The notes under the pieces: generated by a model | Seen by the model: only the letters and a program-made list of their open reading frames with translations | Told to the model about the DNA's origin: nothing | The model's database searches: none | Position numbers and translations under genes: made by a program | Origin: Theristus sp. LFF4_11 | Taxonomy: Eukaryota; Nematoda; Chromadorea; Monhysterida; Xyalidae | Length of the DNA stretch: 64,000 nucleotides | Direction of reading: 5' to 3' | Assembly (NCBI GenBank): GCA_030248135.1 | Contig: JASANC010001995.1 | Location: forward strand, 1-64,000 | In this document: positions 1-11,652 of the stretch, in pieces | How the letters are laid out: the number at the start of each line of letters is the position of its first letter | Position numbering within the stretch: position 1 is the first letter of the stretch

Positions 1-240
1 CATACAGTTTGAATTAATAGCTGCCCCGCGAGCAACGAGACTATGCTTACGCGAACGCGCAAAACGCCGCAGAGCTACGCAGCACCTGCTGCGTGCGCTA
101 ATGATGCAAACGGGTTCGCAAAGCCCCAGCAGCTGTGGGGGCAGCTGCGTGATTTATTGAATGCGATTTGTGCAATTAGTGCCCGCAGAGGCGCCGCATA
201 GCTGCACGACGTTTTGTGCATTCAAAAAGTGTTTTTAGCT
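1..240. repeat. Degenerate GC-rich repeat, related to 1120-1400
   Basis: This stretch holds no recognisable gene. It contains repeated short words such as GCCGCATAGCT, GCTGCCGC and CGCGAACGCG, which recur in two head-to-tail units at about 1120-1400. It is probably an old interspersed or satellite-like repeat. Its left edge lies outside the window. Confidence 0.4.
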
Positions 241-1119
241 GCCGCATTGCTGTGCTTCACAATATTGATTTGTTAATTTGAAACCTAAATCTGAGACACC
301 TCGGCAACACAGGTTGTTATGACACATAAAAAATGATAAAATCAATCTTGTTTTGATTCGATTTTCACGGGATTTCAAATAAAATTCCCTGGCAAACGAA
401 ATCATTTTGAAATGAGCACCAGCTTTAGCTCTTCCTTCACTGCAAAATATTTGTTGTATTTGTCCAGTAAAACTTGCCACACACATGATCAGATTCTGTC
501 TTCGGTTTTCTTGTCCCCGTTCGTTGTTCTGATTGATTTTTTTTAAATTTTGCAATTGTTTGTTGTTGATCAAAAACTACCTGTTTTTGTTTGCTTGCTT
601 GCTCACCGTTTTTTGAAAGCTACCTCGTCAAAGTTTCAGCACACGAACAATGATAAAAAACAACAAAAATCACAACCAATCAAACTTCCACAACCAAACT
701 TCAAATGAAATAATGCAACATAACAAAACAATAAAACAACTTTGAAAAGTAGTCTGTTGGTCAAAAAATCCGAAAGACAGCATTTGGACTTTTTGAATTT
801 TTGACAACATTTTGAATTTAATGAAGTTTTTGAGCATCGTAACAGCTTGGATGGACGTCCGGACTCCGGAACAGTTTTTCTGATTTCCTGAAGCTAAAAA
901 TCGAAATTCTGAACACTGAAAAAGCTGTTGGCATTTGATGGCTATTGCGTGCCACTGCCGTGCAATGCAGAGCACTTGTCACACAAACCCAGCGACATAG
1001 TGATGTTTCACGTCAACACTGGGTGTTTTGATCAACAATACCTCCTCATTTGCTTCACCAGCTGTGCGCTTTTTTACTTCCAGATCTATAAAGTTTATCA
1101 GTTTGACGGCGCGTAAATA
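241..1119. other. AT-rich non-coding DNA
   Basis: I see no gene here. A cysteine-bearing open frame at about 928-1116 (+) could be an upstream exon of the EGF/PAN gene, but it has no clear acceptor or donor and no family match, so I do not call it. Confidence 0.35.
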
Positions 1120-1400
1120 ATTTCTCTAGAACGCGCACGCACTGTGCAGCTGTGCTGCAGCTAGAAGCACGTTCCGAATGCATAAAAAGCCGCATAGCTA
1201 CGGAGCAGTTGTTGGGTGCGCTGATGAACTTTGCGAACGCGTGTTGTTGCCTAGCTGCCCCACAGCTGCACGCGCCTTGCGAATGCATAAAAAGCGCATA
1301 GCTATCATTCTCCTGTTGGGGGCGCTAATGAAACAACGCGAACGCGTTTTGCAGTGTTTAATAGCCGCGCGTGCTTAAAAAACATTGTATGAATGCCGCT
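1120..1400. repeat. Two tandem GC-rich repeat units
   Basis: Two units share GAATGCATAAAAAG followed by a CGCATAGCTA-type word, starting near 1176 and 1282. Each is followed by a GCGCTgATGAA-like word and GCGAACGCGT. The right side ends with an inverted ATGAATGCCGC word that resembles the ends of the small palindromic elements at 39.9, 52.8 and 54.4 kb. Confidence 0.5.
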
Positions 1401-1739
1401 TAAGAAGCGACAGCTTGGTGGTGTCTAACCCCAGAAAATGAAAACAACAATGAAACACGCTGGGAATACGGTGTCCGAGCAGGTGTCCTTGTACGCCTGG
1501 CCGTCCCGCGCGCGGTGTCCGTGTCCCGGAAACTAAAATGCCGAGTGTTGCGCCATTTTTCTTTATTTCCTGATCATCACGCGGGACAGAGGACACAATG
1601 AGGGACACCTAGGCGGACAGGACACCGGACAAGTGTTCGGATGCACTTTTTTGCGCGTAGTGAGCACTGAGCAATGTGACCGCAGAAATGGACTGTGTAT
1701 TTTCGGATATATGTACTATTCCGCCAATAACAAGTCGTA

Positions 1740-1905
1740 TTGTCATCCCCGTTGGCCTGGTGGTATCGCGTTAGACTTTTTGTCTGTGCGTTTGGGGGAT
1801 CGACACCCGCCGAGAGATGCATAGGCACTTAATGACAGAGAAAAATGCTCGGGCGCCCTATTCGACTGGGTTAGCCCTGGCTAAAGACTAAAATCCCCAA
1901 CAACA
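1740..1905 (+). mobile_element. tRNA-derived SINE, family M, copy 1
   Basis: The head resembles a tRNA. GGCCTGGTGGTATCGCG reads as an A box and D arm, AGAC...GTCT could form an anticodon stem, and GGGGATCGACACCCGCC reads as a B box and T arm. A shared body follows (ATAGGCACTTAATGACAG, then GGTTAGCCCTGGCTAA). Copies at about 12,065 and 32,700 share these words. The 3' tail seen in the other two copies is not evident here. Confidence 0.6.
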
Positions 1906-1989
1906 ACAAAGTGTGACCGCAATAATGGACTGTTCGCGTACATACATTTGCGGCAATAAAGCCAAACAAGCGATACTGTCGCCATATAC

Positions 1990-4932
1990 AGCTAGCCAAC
2001 TGCCGCTGTTCAACCCGGAGACCTGTCACAACATGTGCCGCAGCACGGTCGAGTGTCCACGCAACGCAGCGTGCATGCCCGTCATCGGCACCTCGGAGTG
2101 CGGCGTCTGCGTCTGCACGTTCGGCTTCGAGCCAAAGGCCGGCGAATGCTTCGAAAGTACGGGGTAGCCTATTCATTATTGAATGATGTCAGATCGAAAT
2201 GACGTTATATGCGTGTGAAACATGCGCAGAAAGCCGAACACTTCGAGTTGCGTTGATTCATTCACGTGAAACACAGTGCGCGAACAGGCGAGCGAAACTG
2301 AAATTCTGGTGCTTGTATTTGACAAACAGTCGTTTTTCAAAGGAAATGGCGTCATTTCAGTCAGACACGTTCGAATGAAGCCACAATACGTACCGCTGCC
2401 ACTGAAACAAAGACTGATCAAGAGTTGCAATTTCAAATCTGACGCCAATTCATGAACGGACTGATTGTAGTCATGGACTTCATGACTGTAGAGTCCGCGG
2501 TTAATGATTTAACTTGGTAGAAAATGTTAAAAAGATGCTGTAATTCAAGAACTACTAAGACTCAAAAGCCAATTGACGCAGTACGCCACACATTTTTTAT
2601 GTTTTTTTGCAGAGCACCCGTCTCGTCGTGCCGCCGGTGAACTTCAGTCTGATTCGCGGTATGTCCACAGTATTTACAATTTTTAGGTTCTGCGACGCAA
2701 TGCGTTTGCTTGCAGACGTGAAACAAAACAACTTTCAGTCTTTATGTTGCAACTCAAAATCGCCTATAAGTGACTAGGCTCGATTTAGGAGACTAAGATA
2801 ACTTTGCCTATTTTCAATTCCCGCATCATACATAAAACTGTTTACCTACGGTATCTATGCGCGCATTGAGTCTCCGCTCGGGACCAAAATAAAAGTTCGT
2901 ACAATATGTTTGCTTAAACCCGCCACTGTTTTCTGGAGAATAGCATGCGAAACTTTGAATTGCAGTAAGAGGACGAATGAATCCGGTTTGTTGACATCAA
3001 AAACCCCGTTTGTGGAATTCTCGTCCCATCCCGTCCATTCTTTTGTCACGACCTCTGTATTCTGCAAAAAGTGCAATGTTCATGGTCTTTCTTTCAGCAG
3101 CTCAGTATCGCTAGAAGTAACCAGCGAATGGCAATGCAAGAAGCCGAATCCGAAGTGTCAGTTAGCAAGCGACAACAACGACGACCCACTGAATGTTGCG
3201 TCAACAACGGTGGACGAAGGTGAACAAGCAAACTCTAAAAACCCGTCTTTTTTCAGATGTCAAATGACAACATAAAGCTGCGTCTTTTTTTCTACACGAA
3301 ACGTGACAACACCACGGTCACTTTAAAAGGACTAAATCATGGTCAATTTCCACGGTCTAAATGAGGATCACACTCTTTACGGTGCCTTGACCCAACCCAT
3401 CCCTCCAACTACGATTTGACACCTGACACCTATCATTCCCTCCAACTAAGATTTGACACCTGACACCTATCATTACTTCAGCCAGTAAAAAGGCGACTGC
3501 AAAGTGAAAAGAATTCCACAACTATAGTCGCAGCGGAAAACAGTGCGACTTCTCTTCAGAATGTCTCAGTCTGTTTGCATCAGCAACGTCCAGTCGCTGC
3601 AAGAACATGCAGGGCGGGCACAGGTGCGGTGGCGGCGGCGAATGTTTTCAGGTTTTTTTCTCACTCGTTTCAGTGCTCTTCTTTTGGAATTTCGTTTGAT
3701 GGAGGTTTTCTGACGACCGCGCGCCTTTTTTATACCACAGAAATGTTGCGCGCAGTTCGCACGTGCACACAAAAACAACAGTACAGGCACACAACAGCGC
3801 GCGCGTTGTGTGTGTGCCGGTGTGTTTGTTTTTTACGGTCTCAACATCCACAGTGCAACACACAACAGGGGGACACGGACTTCAGAATGACGCTTTGTGT
3901 TTGCGACGTTGTTTTGCGGGTCTATTCAGGTTGATTCGGACGTGAGCTACTGCGTCTGTCCGTACGAACGCTCAACGACCAGCTGTCACGTGACGAAACA
4001 GGGCGACTGCGAGGCAACCAGAGGTCAGTCAGTAGCTGCGCGCGTCTTTCACGAGTCACGTTTCAATCGATCAAGACTCTAATTACGTTTCAGAATGACC
4101 AAAGAGAAACAACTCCGGAGGGAGAAGTCAAACACCAATAAAACCAAAACAATGCGGTCAAAAATCGCGCAATAGAAAAAAAATACCCGACCGTTCACCA
4201 GGAATTGAGCCAGCGTCAAAACTGATCGGCAAACGGTACCGCCACAAGGGCCACCCGCACACCGGCTCCGTGTACGCGCGGCATTTCGTGCCGAACATGG
4301 AGCACTGCATGCGACTGTGCGAGTGGGCCGGCGTAAACACGTGCGTTTTCCAGAAAAGAATTGAACAGATCGCAGAAATTGTCCGTTTTTTACAACTGAC
4401 ACGCAGCTTCATCCAACAACGTTTGTGCGTTTGATTGAATTCGGCAAACTGTTGACTGGCTGATCAGAAGAACCAATCAGTGAGTCGAATTCAAACGCAG
4501 CTAATCGGCGAAGTTGCACACGCACGACACAATCAATTCCATGTGTCGCAAAAAGCCGATTGAAAATGTCAGCTGAACCGAAATTTCGAAAAGCCTAAAC
4601 TTGTAAACCACGGCATCCGACAGACATGTTTCGACCAATCTCACTCAAAGGATCGAAACGTTCACGGATGATGCCTGAATCTCTCTATTCCAAAAATAGA
4701 CTACAGGTTGCGCGCCAAAAGCGACTTCTGAAAGACGTGAATACGAATTTCTAGTTGAACAGAGATTCGGAAAAATTTTTGACCATTCCATTTCAGCTGT
4801 CGATCGTTTAATTACGGCGTCATAAACGGGCGCACAATGTGCGAGCTGCTGAGCATCAAGGCCGTGCCAAGTTCACCGCTGCACCGATGGCTGCATAACG
4901 AGGCCGACTGGACCTATGTGATCCCATTTTAG
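1990..4932 (+). CDS. Secreted-type EGF-like/PAN (Apple) domain protein; exon model partial
   Basis: The cysteine-rich exon ending at 2156 (donor gtacgg) contains a C-x3-C-x5-C-x5-C-type EGF-like pattern, with words such as ECPRNAACMP and CGVCVCTFGF. Candidate middle exons that keep phase are 2613-2659 and about 3100-3219. Firmer exons are 3930-4023 (SYCVCPYERSTTSC), 4202-4340 and 4797-4932. The last two join in phase to give HCMRLCEWAGVNTCRSFNYG followed by RTMCELLS. This is the C..C...C.SFNYG...C.L signature of a PAN/Apple domain, ending in TYVIPF and a stop. PAN domains bind proteins or glycans outside the cell, so secretion is likely, but I could not locate the signal peptide or the first exon. 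Exons between 3219 and 3930 are unresolved. An AATAAA lies at 4949-4954, 17 bases after the stop. The specific orthologue is not recognised. Confidence 0.7.
2300..2460. repeat. TGACGTCATTTCGGTC-type dispersed repeat, copy
   Basis: It contains TTGACAAACAGTCGTTTTT, then GGCGTCATTTCAGTCAGACA, CGTTCGAA and AGCCACAA. The same order recurs at about 32,190-32,275. Shorter parts recur at 12,745-12,800, 21,795-21,840, 31,495-31,530 and 33,370-33,420. It is an interspersed repeat, probably a small MITE, lying in an intron of the EGF/PAN gene. Confidence 0.5.
3398..3475. repeat. Two-copy tandem repeat, about 35 bp
   Basis: CCCTCCAACTA(C/A)GATTTG followed by ACACCTGACACCTATCATT occurs twice, head to tail. 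It lies in the unresolved intronic part of the EGF/PAN gene. Confidence 0.7.
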
Positions 4933-4948
4933 TCCCGGTGACTTTGGA

Positions 4949-4954
4949 AATAAA
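4949..4954 (+). promoter_or_regulatory. Poly(A) signal AATAAA of the EGF/PAN gene
   Basis: This is a canonical hexamer just downstream of the stop codon at 4930-4932, on the coding strand. Confidence 0.55.
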
Positions 4955-5448
4955 AATAAACACTGAAAAACTGTCTTTTCTGACTGACTAATGAACGGTT
5001 GAATCAAAATCAGCGTACATCATTCACGGTTAGTTTTGTCAAAAAATCATTTCATGTTCCATCACACTTTTTGTCGACAATTCACACAGAAAGAGACACA
5101 GAGCAGTAACAAAAACTAAAAAAACCCGCCAATCAATAACAGACAATAAATATGATCGAAACCGAACTCTCTAGATATCACAAACAACAAAACGAAACGA
5201 AACAAAATGGTGCCCAAAAACAGCGTTCAGAAAAACCGGACAAACAAAATGAAGCTAAATCCGAGACCACACCAGTGTAAAAAATACATCACACGATCGC
5301 AAAAAAAACAATTTGACGATTTATTCTTCTTTGATCTCACCCACAAAGCAAAATCTGCAAAATCGAACAAAACAGCGAATCGAACCGGAAGCAGCAACAA
5401 ACACTACAGTCATGAAATGAAAATAGACTTACTTTCTCATTTTTGTCC

Positions 5449-5577
5449 TCACGAATCAGATGATTTGATCTGCCGCTTCGGATTGTTTGCCTGCACGTAG
5501 TGGAACAGCAAAACCAACAGAAAAATCGTGACGCCCAAGAAGTTTGCCAGCGTCGCCAACTGCGTGTCGGTGATCAT
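5449..5577 (-). CDS. OST4: OST4, oligosaccharyltransferase 4-kDa subunit
   Basis: A single uninterrupted frame encodes 42 residues. It begins [20 protein letters not shown], continues through a hydrophobic stretch and [11 protein letters not shown], and ends KSSDS-stop. Animal OST4 proteins are about 37 residues, with a MITD start, one membrane span and a NNPK motif. All are present, with about five extra C-terminal residues. In the family, OST4 spans the ER membrane and stabilises the STT3 catalytic complex in N-glycosylation. The start codon is the first ATG of the frame and matches the family start. A TTTATT at 5320-5325 (AATAAA on the coding strand) could be its poly(A) signal. It is the only gene between the EGF/PAN gene and BLCAP. 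Confidence 0.93.
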   Translation of the reverse strand: MITDTQLATLANFLGVTIFLLVLLFHYVQANNPKRQIKSSDS

Positions 5578-6479
5578 TTTTGGTTTCGCAACTTCGGAAG
5601 TTTTCTCGTTGTGACTTGCGAATGCCAAAAATATGTTTCTTTTGATTTCGAATCGTTTCGCTTGGTTTACTTTTTAACACAACTCAACTGCGCGTGCGAT
5701 CGAACGGAACTCATGCAAGCACGTGGGAGGGACTGCGGAGCGTGCGTGACGTTTTTCGTCTCTGAAAAAAATCTCATACTGAAGTTTTGCGTTTTGAGTT
5801 TAATTTCATACACAATGAAGCAAAACTACGAACAGCGAAACGAAACAGGTCGCGTCGCACAATGAATGAGATTATGAGATTTACTCAAACCAACGAACAG
5901 AACGAAATAAAATTTTAGAAAAATCAATTTTAGGCTTTAGGGACACGTGTCTTTTATTATTTAAACAAAAACGAGAATTGAAAAACAAAACAACAAAATA
6001 AATGTTAAAAAATCGGAAAATTTTTCTCGAATATAACAGTCTGAAATCTGATGCACAGTTTAAAAAATTTCAACTTCAACTTCAACTTTTATTAAACACG
6101 CAGTCTCAGCTGCAAAATACATGGCGAGTAAGATAATGACAAAAATTATTCAAAAATGAGTGAAACAAACAAACACTATATCACTGTGCAGTTGACACTG
6201 GTACCGGGCAAGGGTTTGCCCATGTATTTACCCAACAAAGACACAAGCTATAGTTGTAAAACAATTGAAGACCACATACTCTATCCAAAAACTCTATTCA
6301 CACACAAAACGAGAACCGAAAACTGAACAAACCGAAACAAACAATAAAAAAACTTCAATGAACGGCTTTCCTAAACACAAGATTAAGAACAGCAACGACA
6401 CCTGTAATGGCTCAACACTATAATGAAAAAACAAAAAACCATGGAAACAAATTTATGATATGTCTCTTCATTCGTCATT

Positions 6480-6602
6480 TTATTATGTTTGTTTTTTTCT
6501 GTTTTTTTTCTGTTTTTTTTCTTTTTTTTTCTTTTTTCAGTTTTTTGGCACATCTTTTTTTTCTTTTTTCTTTTTTTTTCTTTCTTTCTTTCTTTTTTTT
6601 GA
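6480..6602. repeat. Poly-pyrimidine (T/C) low-complexity tract
   Basis: Runs of T are interrupted by single C, with a (TTTC)n stretch at the end. The long reading frames across it are low-complexity artefacts. Confidence 0.85.
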
Positions 6603-7814
6603 AGAGACGCACACAAAGTCACATACCAAAAAACCAGTGAAACGAGAAAAAGCTGAACTGAACGGAACACAACAAAACGAACTCAAAAATCAAAATCAGT
6701 GGATGGATTCGGATTTCTCGCGAAAAGTGGAAATGAATCTTGAAACCAAGTTGCACATCAAAAAGACGAACCAACGCAAGTTGAGCAAAAGCACAACAAT
6801 CGAAACAAAACGATGCATAACCATACCTAGCAAAATCATAATCGAAAACCGGTACTGAACAAGACGAAATCAGCAAGCAAAAAATGAATGAGACTCATAA
6901 TTGGAGATACAGACGCGAACACAGACTTTTGAAAAACAGCGCTTCACTTTAAAAACACGAATCGAAAATGAGCCGAACGGAAACAAAGCACTACAACCGA
7001 AACGAAACCAATCAAACGTAGCAAAAACAGAATCGAAACAAACCGGTACGGATCAAAACAAGCACAACCAACAAAATGAAAAATGAAAAGACGCAGAATC
7101 GCACTTATCACGAACACAGAAAATGACTCACAAAAAATGACCATAAAAATCAAAGGTTCAAGCAAAAAAGACGAAACCGAACAGAAACGAGGCAACCGAA
7201 ACAGAACAAACCAAACCAAGCAAATGCAAAACCGAAACAAGAACGGCACGACACGGAACTAAAACAAGAAAAACCAAACAAATAAACAGACCACAGGCCA
7301 ACGAAGAGACAACCGCGCGACAGCCAGCGGTTGTGCGGACTCTCCTAGTCAAGTATTGTTGAGAACAAATTTGTTTGTTGTTGTTGTTGACAAAAAATAT
7401 TGTTGAGTCAAATTCTTTGGCATTAAAATTTACAATGTACCTTGTGATTGTAACCGTGCGCAGTGCTGCAGGAGCAGGTCCAAAATTGATAGCACCGTTT
7501 GGTTCTACCGATTGTTTTTTCAAACGATTAAATTTTATTTGTCGCCTTTTTTGTCTTTTTGGCTTTTGGAATTTGTTGAGTTTGAAGTTTTTGAGCTTTG
7601 CAAAGCTTGCTTGACTCAACATTTCCATTGCAGCAAAGGTCGGTGACGTTTCACTTCACTACTCATTGTGAGCGTCCGAGCTGCACCAGCACTACTTTGT
7701 TTCATTCATGGTTGGTTGCTGTTTCGTGTCATCACCAGCGTGACGTCGTCATCATATTTGATCGAGTTTCAAGCCGGTAAGCTATTTTCAGTTCCGCCGG
7801 ACGGTAATTAATGA

Positions 7815-8035
7815 CATTTTAAGGGTCAAATGTCAAATCGCAAGAAGAGGCATGTAGCATGGGTTTGAAAAAAGTAAATGAGGTCACCGAAACAAAATCT
7901 GGATCTGGAAAGTTCCGCCTCGCACCGCCCCGCCATATGATGACAGTCATTCGGGCTTCGCTCGGGTCGGGGAGACGTTTGCACATCAAATGTGGTTCTT
8001 TCTTCCTGATTATTTTGGCACAACTTTGAAGAACA
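7815..8035 (-). mobile_element. Diverged fragment related to hAT-like family B
   Basis: Read on the minus strand it carries GAATGACT...CATATGGCGG, GGAACTTTCCAGAT, GATTTTGTTTCGGTGACCTC and ATGCCTCTTCTTG. These words occur in the same order as in the interior of the nested element at 23,472-24,210 and the copies at 58.5-59.4 kb. The terminal inverted repeats are not seen here. Confidence 0.6.
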
Positions 8036-8521
8036 TTAAAAAATGACGATCTTTCATAAACTCCATTTACTCTTATTCACCACCGCCAAGGCATTGGACA
8101 TTGAAATTGAAAACATTGAACTGAACATTTTGTGTGCGATTGTTGCGAGAGCGCATTTGTAACCAATTTTTGCTCGTGCTCATGAAATCGTTTCATTTCA
8201 GAGTACTGAAGAAACCTGAACGAAACTGAAGTACTGCACGGAACCACTCGACAAATTTGGCTTCAACAACAACCGGAGGAAATCGGACAAAAGTAAGAAA
8301 AAAGATATACGGATAACGCGACGACGAGAAGAGTAAGATTCAGAAGACCACTGCACTACTGTGTCTGTCTATTGCAATGCAACACAACAGAGCCCATCTA
8401 AACAAGTGACACCGTGCAAACCAGCAAGCAAACACCTGTGATCAAACAGTGAAACAACGCGACACTTTTGGACCGCTGCCGTCGCCGTCGTCCAAAACAT
8501 ACACTGCAACAAAGCAAAGCA

Positions 8522-8824
8522 ATGTATTGTCTGCAGTACCTGATTCCGGTGCTGCTCATTCCGAAGCCGGTCTTCAATCCGTCCATCCTGTACCAGCACG
8601 CCGCGTTCATGTGGCTCTACGTGATCAGTTTCTTCGTCGGTCGTCAGCCCTGCTACATCTGCAGTCTGATCTTTGTCGTCACGGTCGCCTTGCTGTGCTA
8701 CGCCAGTCCGGACATGTGCGTCTTCTGGCCGGAGTGCGAGCGAGCCGAGGACGCGCTGCACTGTGCCGTCTTTGACCGGTGGACCAACTCGAACAGTGCG
8801 GCGACGACGAACGTCGTCAGATGA
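8522..8824 (+). CDS. BLCAP: BLCAP homologue (bladder cancer-associated protein family)
   Basis: A single coding exon encodes 100 residues. It begins MYCLQYLIPVLLIPKP, followed by FMWLYVISFF and RQPCYICSLIFVV. Mammalian BLCAP is 87 residues, begins MYCLQWLLPVLLIPKP and has a KPCTICALVFL motif, so the match covers the whole conserved core with two membrane segments. The start is the family ATG. In-frame upstream sequence has no comparable similarity. The last 25 or so residues are divergent and longer than in mammals. The protein is a small integral membrane protein linked to growth control and apoptosis in mammals, with unclear biochemistry. In mammals the coding region is also confined to one exon, which agrees with what is seen here. 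Confidence 0.92.
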   Translation: MYCLQYLIPVLLIPKPVFNPSILYQHAAFMWLYVISFFVGRQPCYICSLIFVVTVALLCYASPDMCVFWPECERAEDALHCAVFDRWTNSNSAATTNVVR

Positions 8825-9020
8825 GGCGCCGGCGCCTGCGTGATACGCGAGGCGTTTTTTTGTGTCTGATGCTTTATTTACTGGTATGATTTTTCTGACG
8901 TTTCGGATTTCGGTATGATTTGTTGTTATTGTGGGTATCATATTTTCTTGAAAATCAATCACAATCTATGCCTGCACGCAGCTGAGAAACGTACAGTGTG
9001 ACTTTTCATAGCAGATTCAA
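8825..9020. other. 3' flank of BLCAP
   Basis: T-rich non-coding sequence, presumably 3' UTR. I see no clear AATAAA within the first few hundred bases. Confidence 0.3.
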
Positions 9021-9021
9021 C

Positions 9022-9172
9022 TAGCTGATTTGGTTGGTGATCACGTGATGCATCGTGCATGCATTGCTGTGCAAACCAAACTCCGCTTCCACCGCAATGC
9101 CTGTAGAGAGACAGAAAGGCATGTATCATCACGTGATCACCAACGGTCACTAAAGAGGGAGCTGGTTGATTA
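9022..9172. mobile_element. Palindromic MITE, family P (GGTTGGTGATCACGTGATG)
   Basis: GGTTGGTGATCACGTGATG at the left is mirrored by CATCACGTGATCACCAAC at the right, around an ATGCATTGCTGTG and CTCCGC core. At least six further copies or fragments occur at 9.75, 11.65, 15.43, 16.69, 28.69 and 36.02 kb. No reading frame of its own is seen. Confidence 0.75.
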
Positions 9173-9739
9173 TTGACGTGCTTCTTCTTGATCGCTATGG
9201 TTTTGTTTTGGTTTTCTGGAATATATGATCGAGCTGTGTTGAAATCGATGGTGATTTTCCTGTTGAGTTGTTGATAAAGTGAGATGGTCTGTCTTTTGAC
9301 ACTAACGAAAACGAAATAGCTGTACTGACAATATTTCTGCTCGCCAACTCGCACAGATGCAAGTTTATTGATTTCTTTTTTTCAAACGTGACTAATTTTC
9401 TTCTCGACGTGACCTATTATTGCATCATTGTGCTATACATTGCATCGCTGTGATATTATACTGCTTGAGAGGATGTATGCTTTGATAATTGTTTCCACAG
9501 GGTGGTCCAGAGGTAGTGGGTGGCCCTTTTGATCGCAGATTCGCGTTGTTGCAAGTCACAGATTCACGTTTGACCATTGTGTCTGCTCTGCAAGTTATAA
9601 ATTTTAGCAAAATTGATGAAGCGGTTGAGGTGTTTAATGATCGAAAGCTGCTTCACTACTTCTGGTTCTGTCCCAAATCCTGTCCAAATCTGAATTTTCA
9701 GCAGTCACCATTGAACTCCAGAAACTTTATACCGCCGAA

Positions 9740-9892
9740 CTCTAAACTGTAGGCAATCAGCTCATTGGTTGATGGTTACGTGATGCATGCTTTCTTTCTG
9801 TGCAGGTATTACTGAGGGGCATGGGGTTGAGTCTGTTTTGCACAGAAACATGCATTACGTATCACCCACTGATTGGCTGTAATTTAGGGTAA
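9740..9892. mobile_element. Palindromic MITE, family P, copy
   Basis: It opens with GAACTCTAAACTGTAGGCAA and TCATTGGTTGATGGTTACGTG and closes with GATTGGCTGTAATTTAGGG. The arms are more diverged than in other copies. Confidence 0.65.
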
Positions 9893-10660
9893 AAATGTAG
9901 CTGAAGTGGCGTGAATCAGATCAGCAGATCCGTGTCAGGGTATGACGCAATGCACCACGGAGCAGTGCACACCAACCGGAGCGTGTCCACGAAAGCTGCT
10001 GGGAAGCGAATTGCTGGCTGGCTTGTGGGTCCCCTTTGTGGCACACTCTCATCTGCTGAAGACTAAAATCTGTTTTCTGACGAATAGCCCGTTTCTCGAT
10101 TTCAATTCTTACACAAACTTCGACCCCGCTGTTTGCATGATCGGAAAGATGTGTGAAAATTCCACGATTTGGTTTTCTATAATTTCTTCAAACGAAGCTG
10201 TTTTTTCACAATTTATAGCCCATCAATGAAGTTCGTACTCGTAAGTAACTACCGTCCAAACTGGAGTAGCAAAGTTGTTTATTTATGTTCTTTAAACTGA
10301 GTTGTTTTGGTTGTCTTGAAAAACCATTTCCTTTTGTTATTCATTCACCAATTCACCGCTTCCGGTTTCCCTTTCAAACTTGTTTTACTGATTTCAATAT
10401 CGCAAAACCGTGGCCGATGAAAAAAAACTGCTCAGTCATACCATGATGAGACTCAATAAAAAATTGAAAACTCATCAGAAAATGGAATCGTGTGAAACTT
10501 GATAACAGTTGGAATGCAAACCCAAATGGGAAAAGGCACAACACGACAATCAAAAATTCAACAAAACAAGTAAACTCCCGGGAGAACAAGAAACATCCCA
10601 AATTGTCATCACTGTTTGAGAATTCAGACCACAGGTCAGGGGTGAAAGAACCATTCCACA
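9893..10660. other. Non-coding DNA between convergent BLCAP and SLC17A9
   Basis: Short open frames are present, but none has splice signals, codon bias or family similarity that I can support. Confidence 0.3.
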
Positions 10661-10684
10661 AGCAAACAGACATAGTTGTAAGTA

Positions 10685-10850
10685 ACGTCCCGGCGCGAAA
10701 ACATTGCACTCGGTTTATGACAGTGATGTTGCACATTCACAAGCAAACGTGGGCACGCACACCTGCAATATTACAGCAACGTGCCTGTGTGTTTGTTGGT
10801 GATTGTGCACATCACTGTGTTTATAACCCGAGTGCACTGTTTTCAGACTA
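10685..10850. mobile_element. Palindromic MITE, family K (GTGCCTGTGTGTTTGTTGGTG)
   Basis: The left arm TGCACTCGGTTTATGACAGTG and CACAAGCAAACGTGGGCACG mirrors the right arm CGTGCCTGTGTGTTTGTTGG and CACTGTGTTTATAACCCGAGTGCA (written in parts). Related words occur near 37.85-37.98, 38.32-38.40 and 40.12-40.23 kb. Confidence 0.65.
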
Positions 10851-11652
10851 GGCCTATAGCAGTATCACAATTGTTCATCACAGAAAACATACACAGCCGA
10901 AAATAGTGGTTGTTCAAAAAAATATGATGTGTCGTCGGGAAATTCAAAAAAGCTGCAAACACGGGAAAAAAACTTCAACAAATGACGTAACGAAGTTGAA
11001 AGAAAAAGCTAGCATGGGCGCGTGTAGTTAGCAAAAACCTGCAGAATTTACCTGATGCAGGTCAGGGCCAAGCCAAAGAACATCAACTCGAAACAGCCAA
11101 AGAGAAAATGCAACAGAATCACAACAGCAATAACAAAAATAAAGCGGCCTAAAAACAATTTCCGGACATCAGCTCCCCCAAAGCAACATTTCACTCCTCA
11201 TACAACACTGCAAACAAAACGCAAATGAGGCGTACGGATTGGCAGCGTATCCAGCTCGTGTCGTGACCAATAACAATGCTCAATTCAAAACGCAGTCAAC
11301 GTGTGTGTTTCTTCAGCACAAAACCGCCAGACCAAAACCAACAATCAATCAACTAGCAACATCAAACAAACACATTTCATTCGCTTCATCTTCGCTTCGC
11401 TCAATCAACCATTTAACACTGGACATAAAGTAGGATTGTTTAAACCTGTCACTTTTTTCGCCAAATACAGAACATGCGACACTTCGAATTACAGTAAAAA
11501 CGATGAATGTATCGGGTCCGGCCGGTTGAAATCCACCACCTCTGTGGTGTGGCTTTTACATTTTGGCGTTTTCTTGATTTCGTCCTTTATTCTTTCGCCT
11601 GTGTTCGTATGTTCTGCGATAGCAGTGAAGTGACAGGTTAACATCAACATAC
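10851..11652. other. A/C-rich non-coding DNA downstream of SLC17A9
   Basis: No gene is seen. TTTATT at 11,586-11,591 (AATAAA on the minus strand) is a candidate SLC17A9 poly(A) signal, about 270 bases past the stop. If it is used, the MITE at 11,653-11,847 is transcribed in the 3' UTR. Confidence 0.3.

Larger units (their letters stand above)
5578..8521. other. AT-rich region between divergent OST4 and BLCAP
   Basis: No further coding region is recognised. From about 5.8 to 7.3 kb the plus strand is A-rich with many GAAACGAAAC-like words, and a long T/C tract lies at about 6480-6600. After about 7.35 kb the plus strand turns T-rich. This switch is what opposite transcription of OST4 (leftward) and BLCAP (rightward) would leave, so the shared promoter may lie near 7.3-7.6 kb. 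That placement is inference. Confidence 0.4.

Noticed and set aside
928..1116. Possible upstream exon of the EGF/PAN gene
   Set aside because: Cysteines are present, but no credible acceptor/donor pair or phase links it to the exon ending at 2156.
6383..6858. Lys- or Phe-rich open frames
   Set aside because: They are translations of a poly-pyrimidine tract.
8369..8962. 197-codon frame on the minus strand
   Set aside because: It is antisense to BLCAP and has no similarity of its own.
9942..10229. Possible small secreted protein gene (MTQCTTEQCTPTGACP...)
   Set aside because: There are no splice signals, codon bias or conserved pattern beyond a few cysteines, and it overlaps the end of a MITE region.
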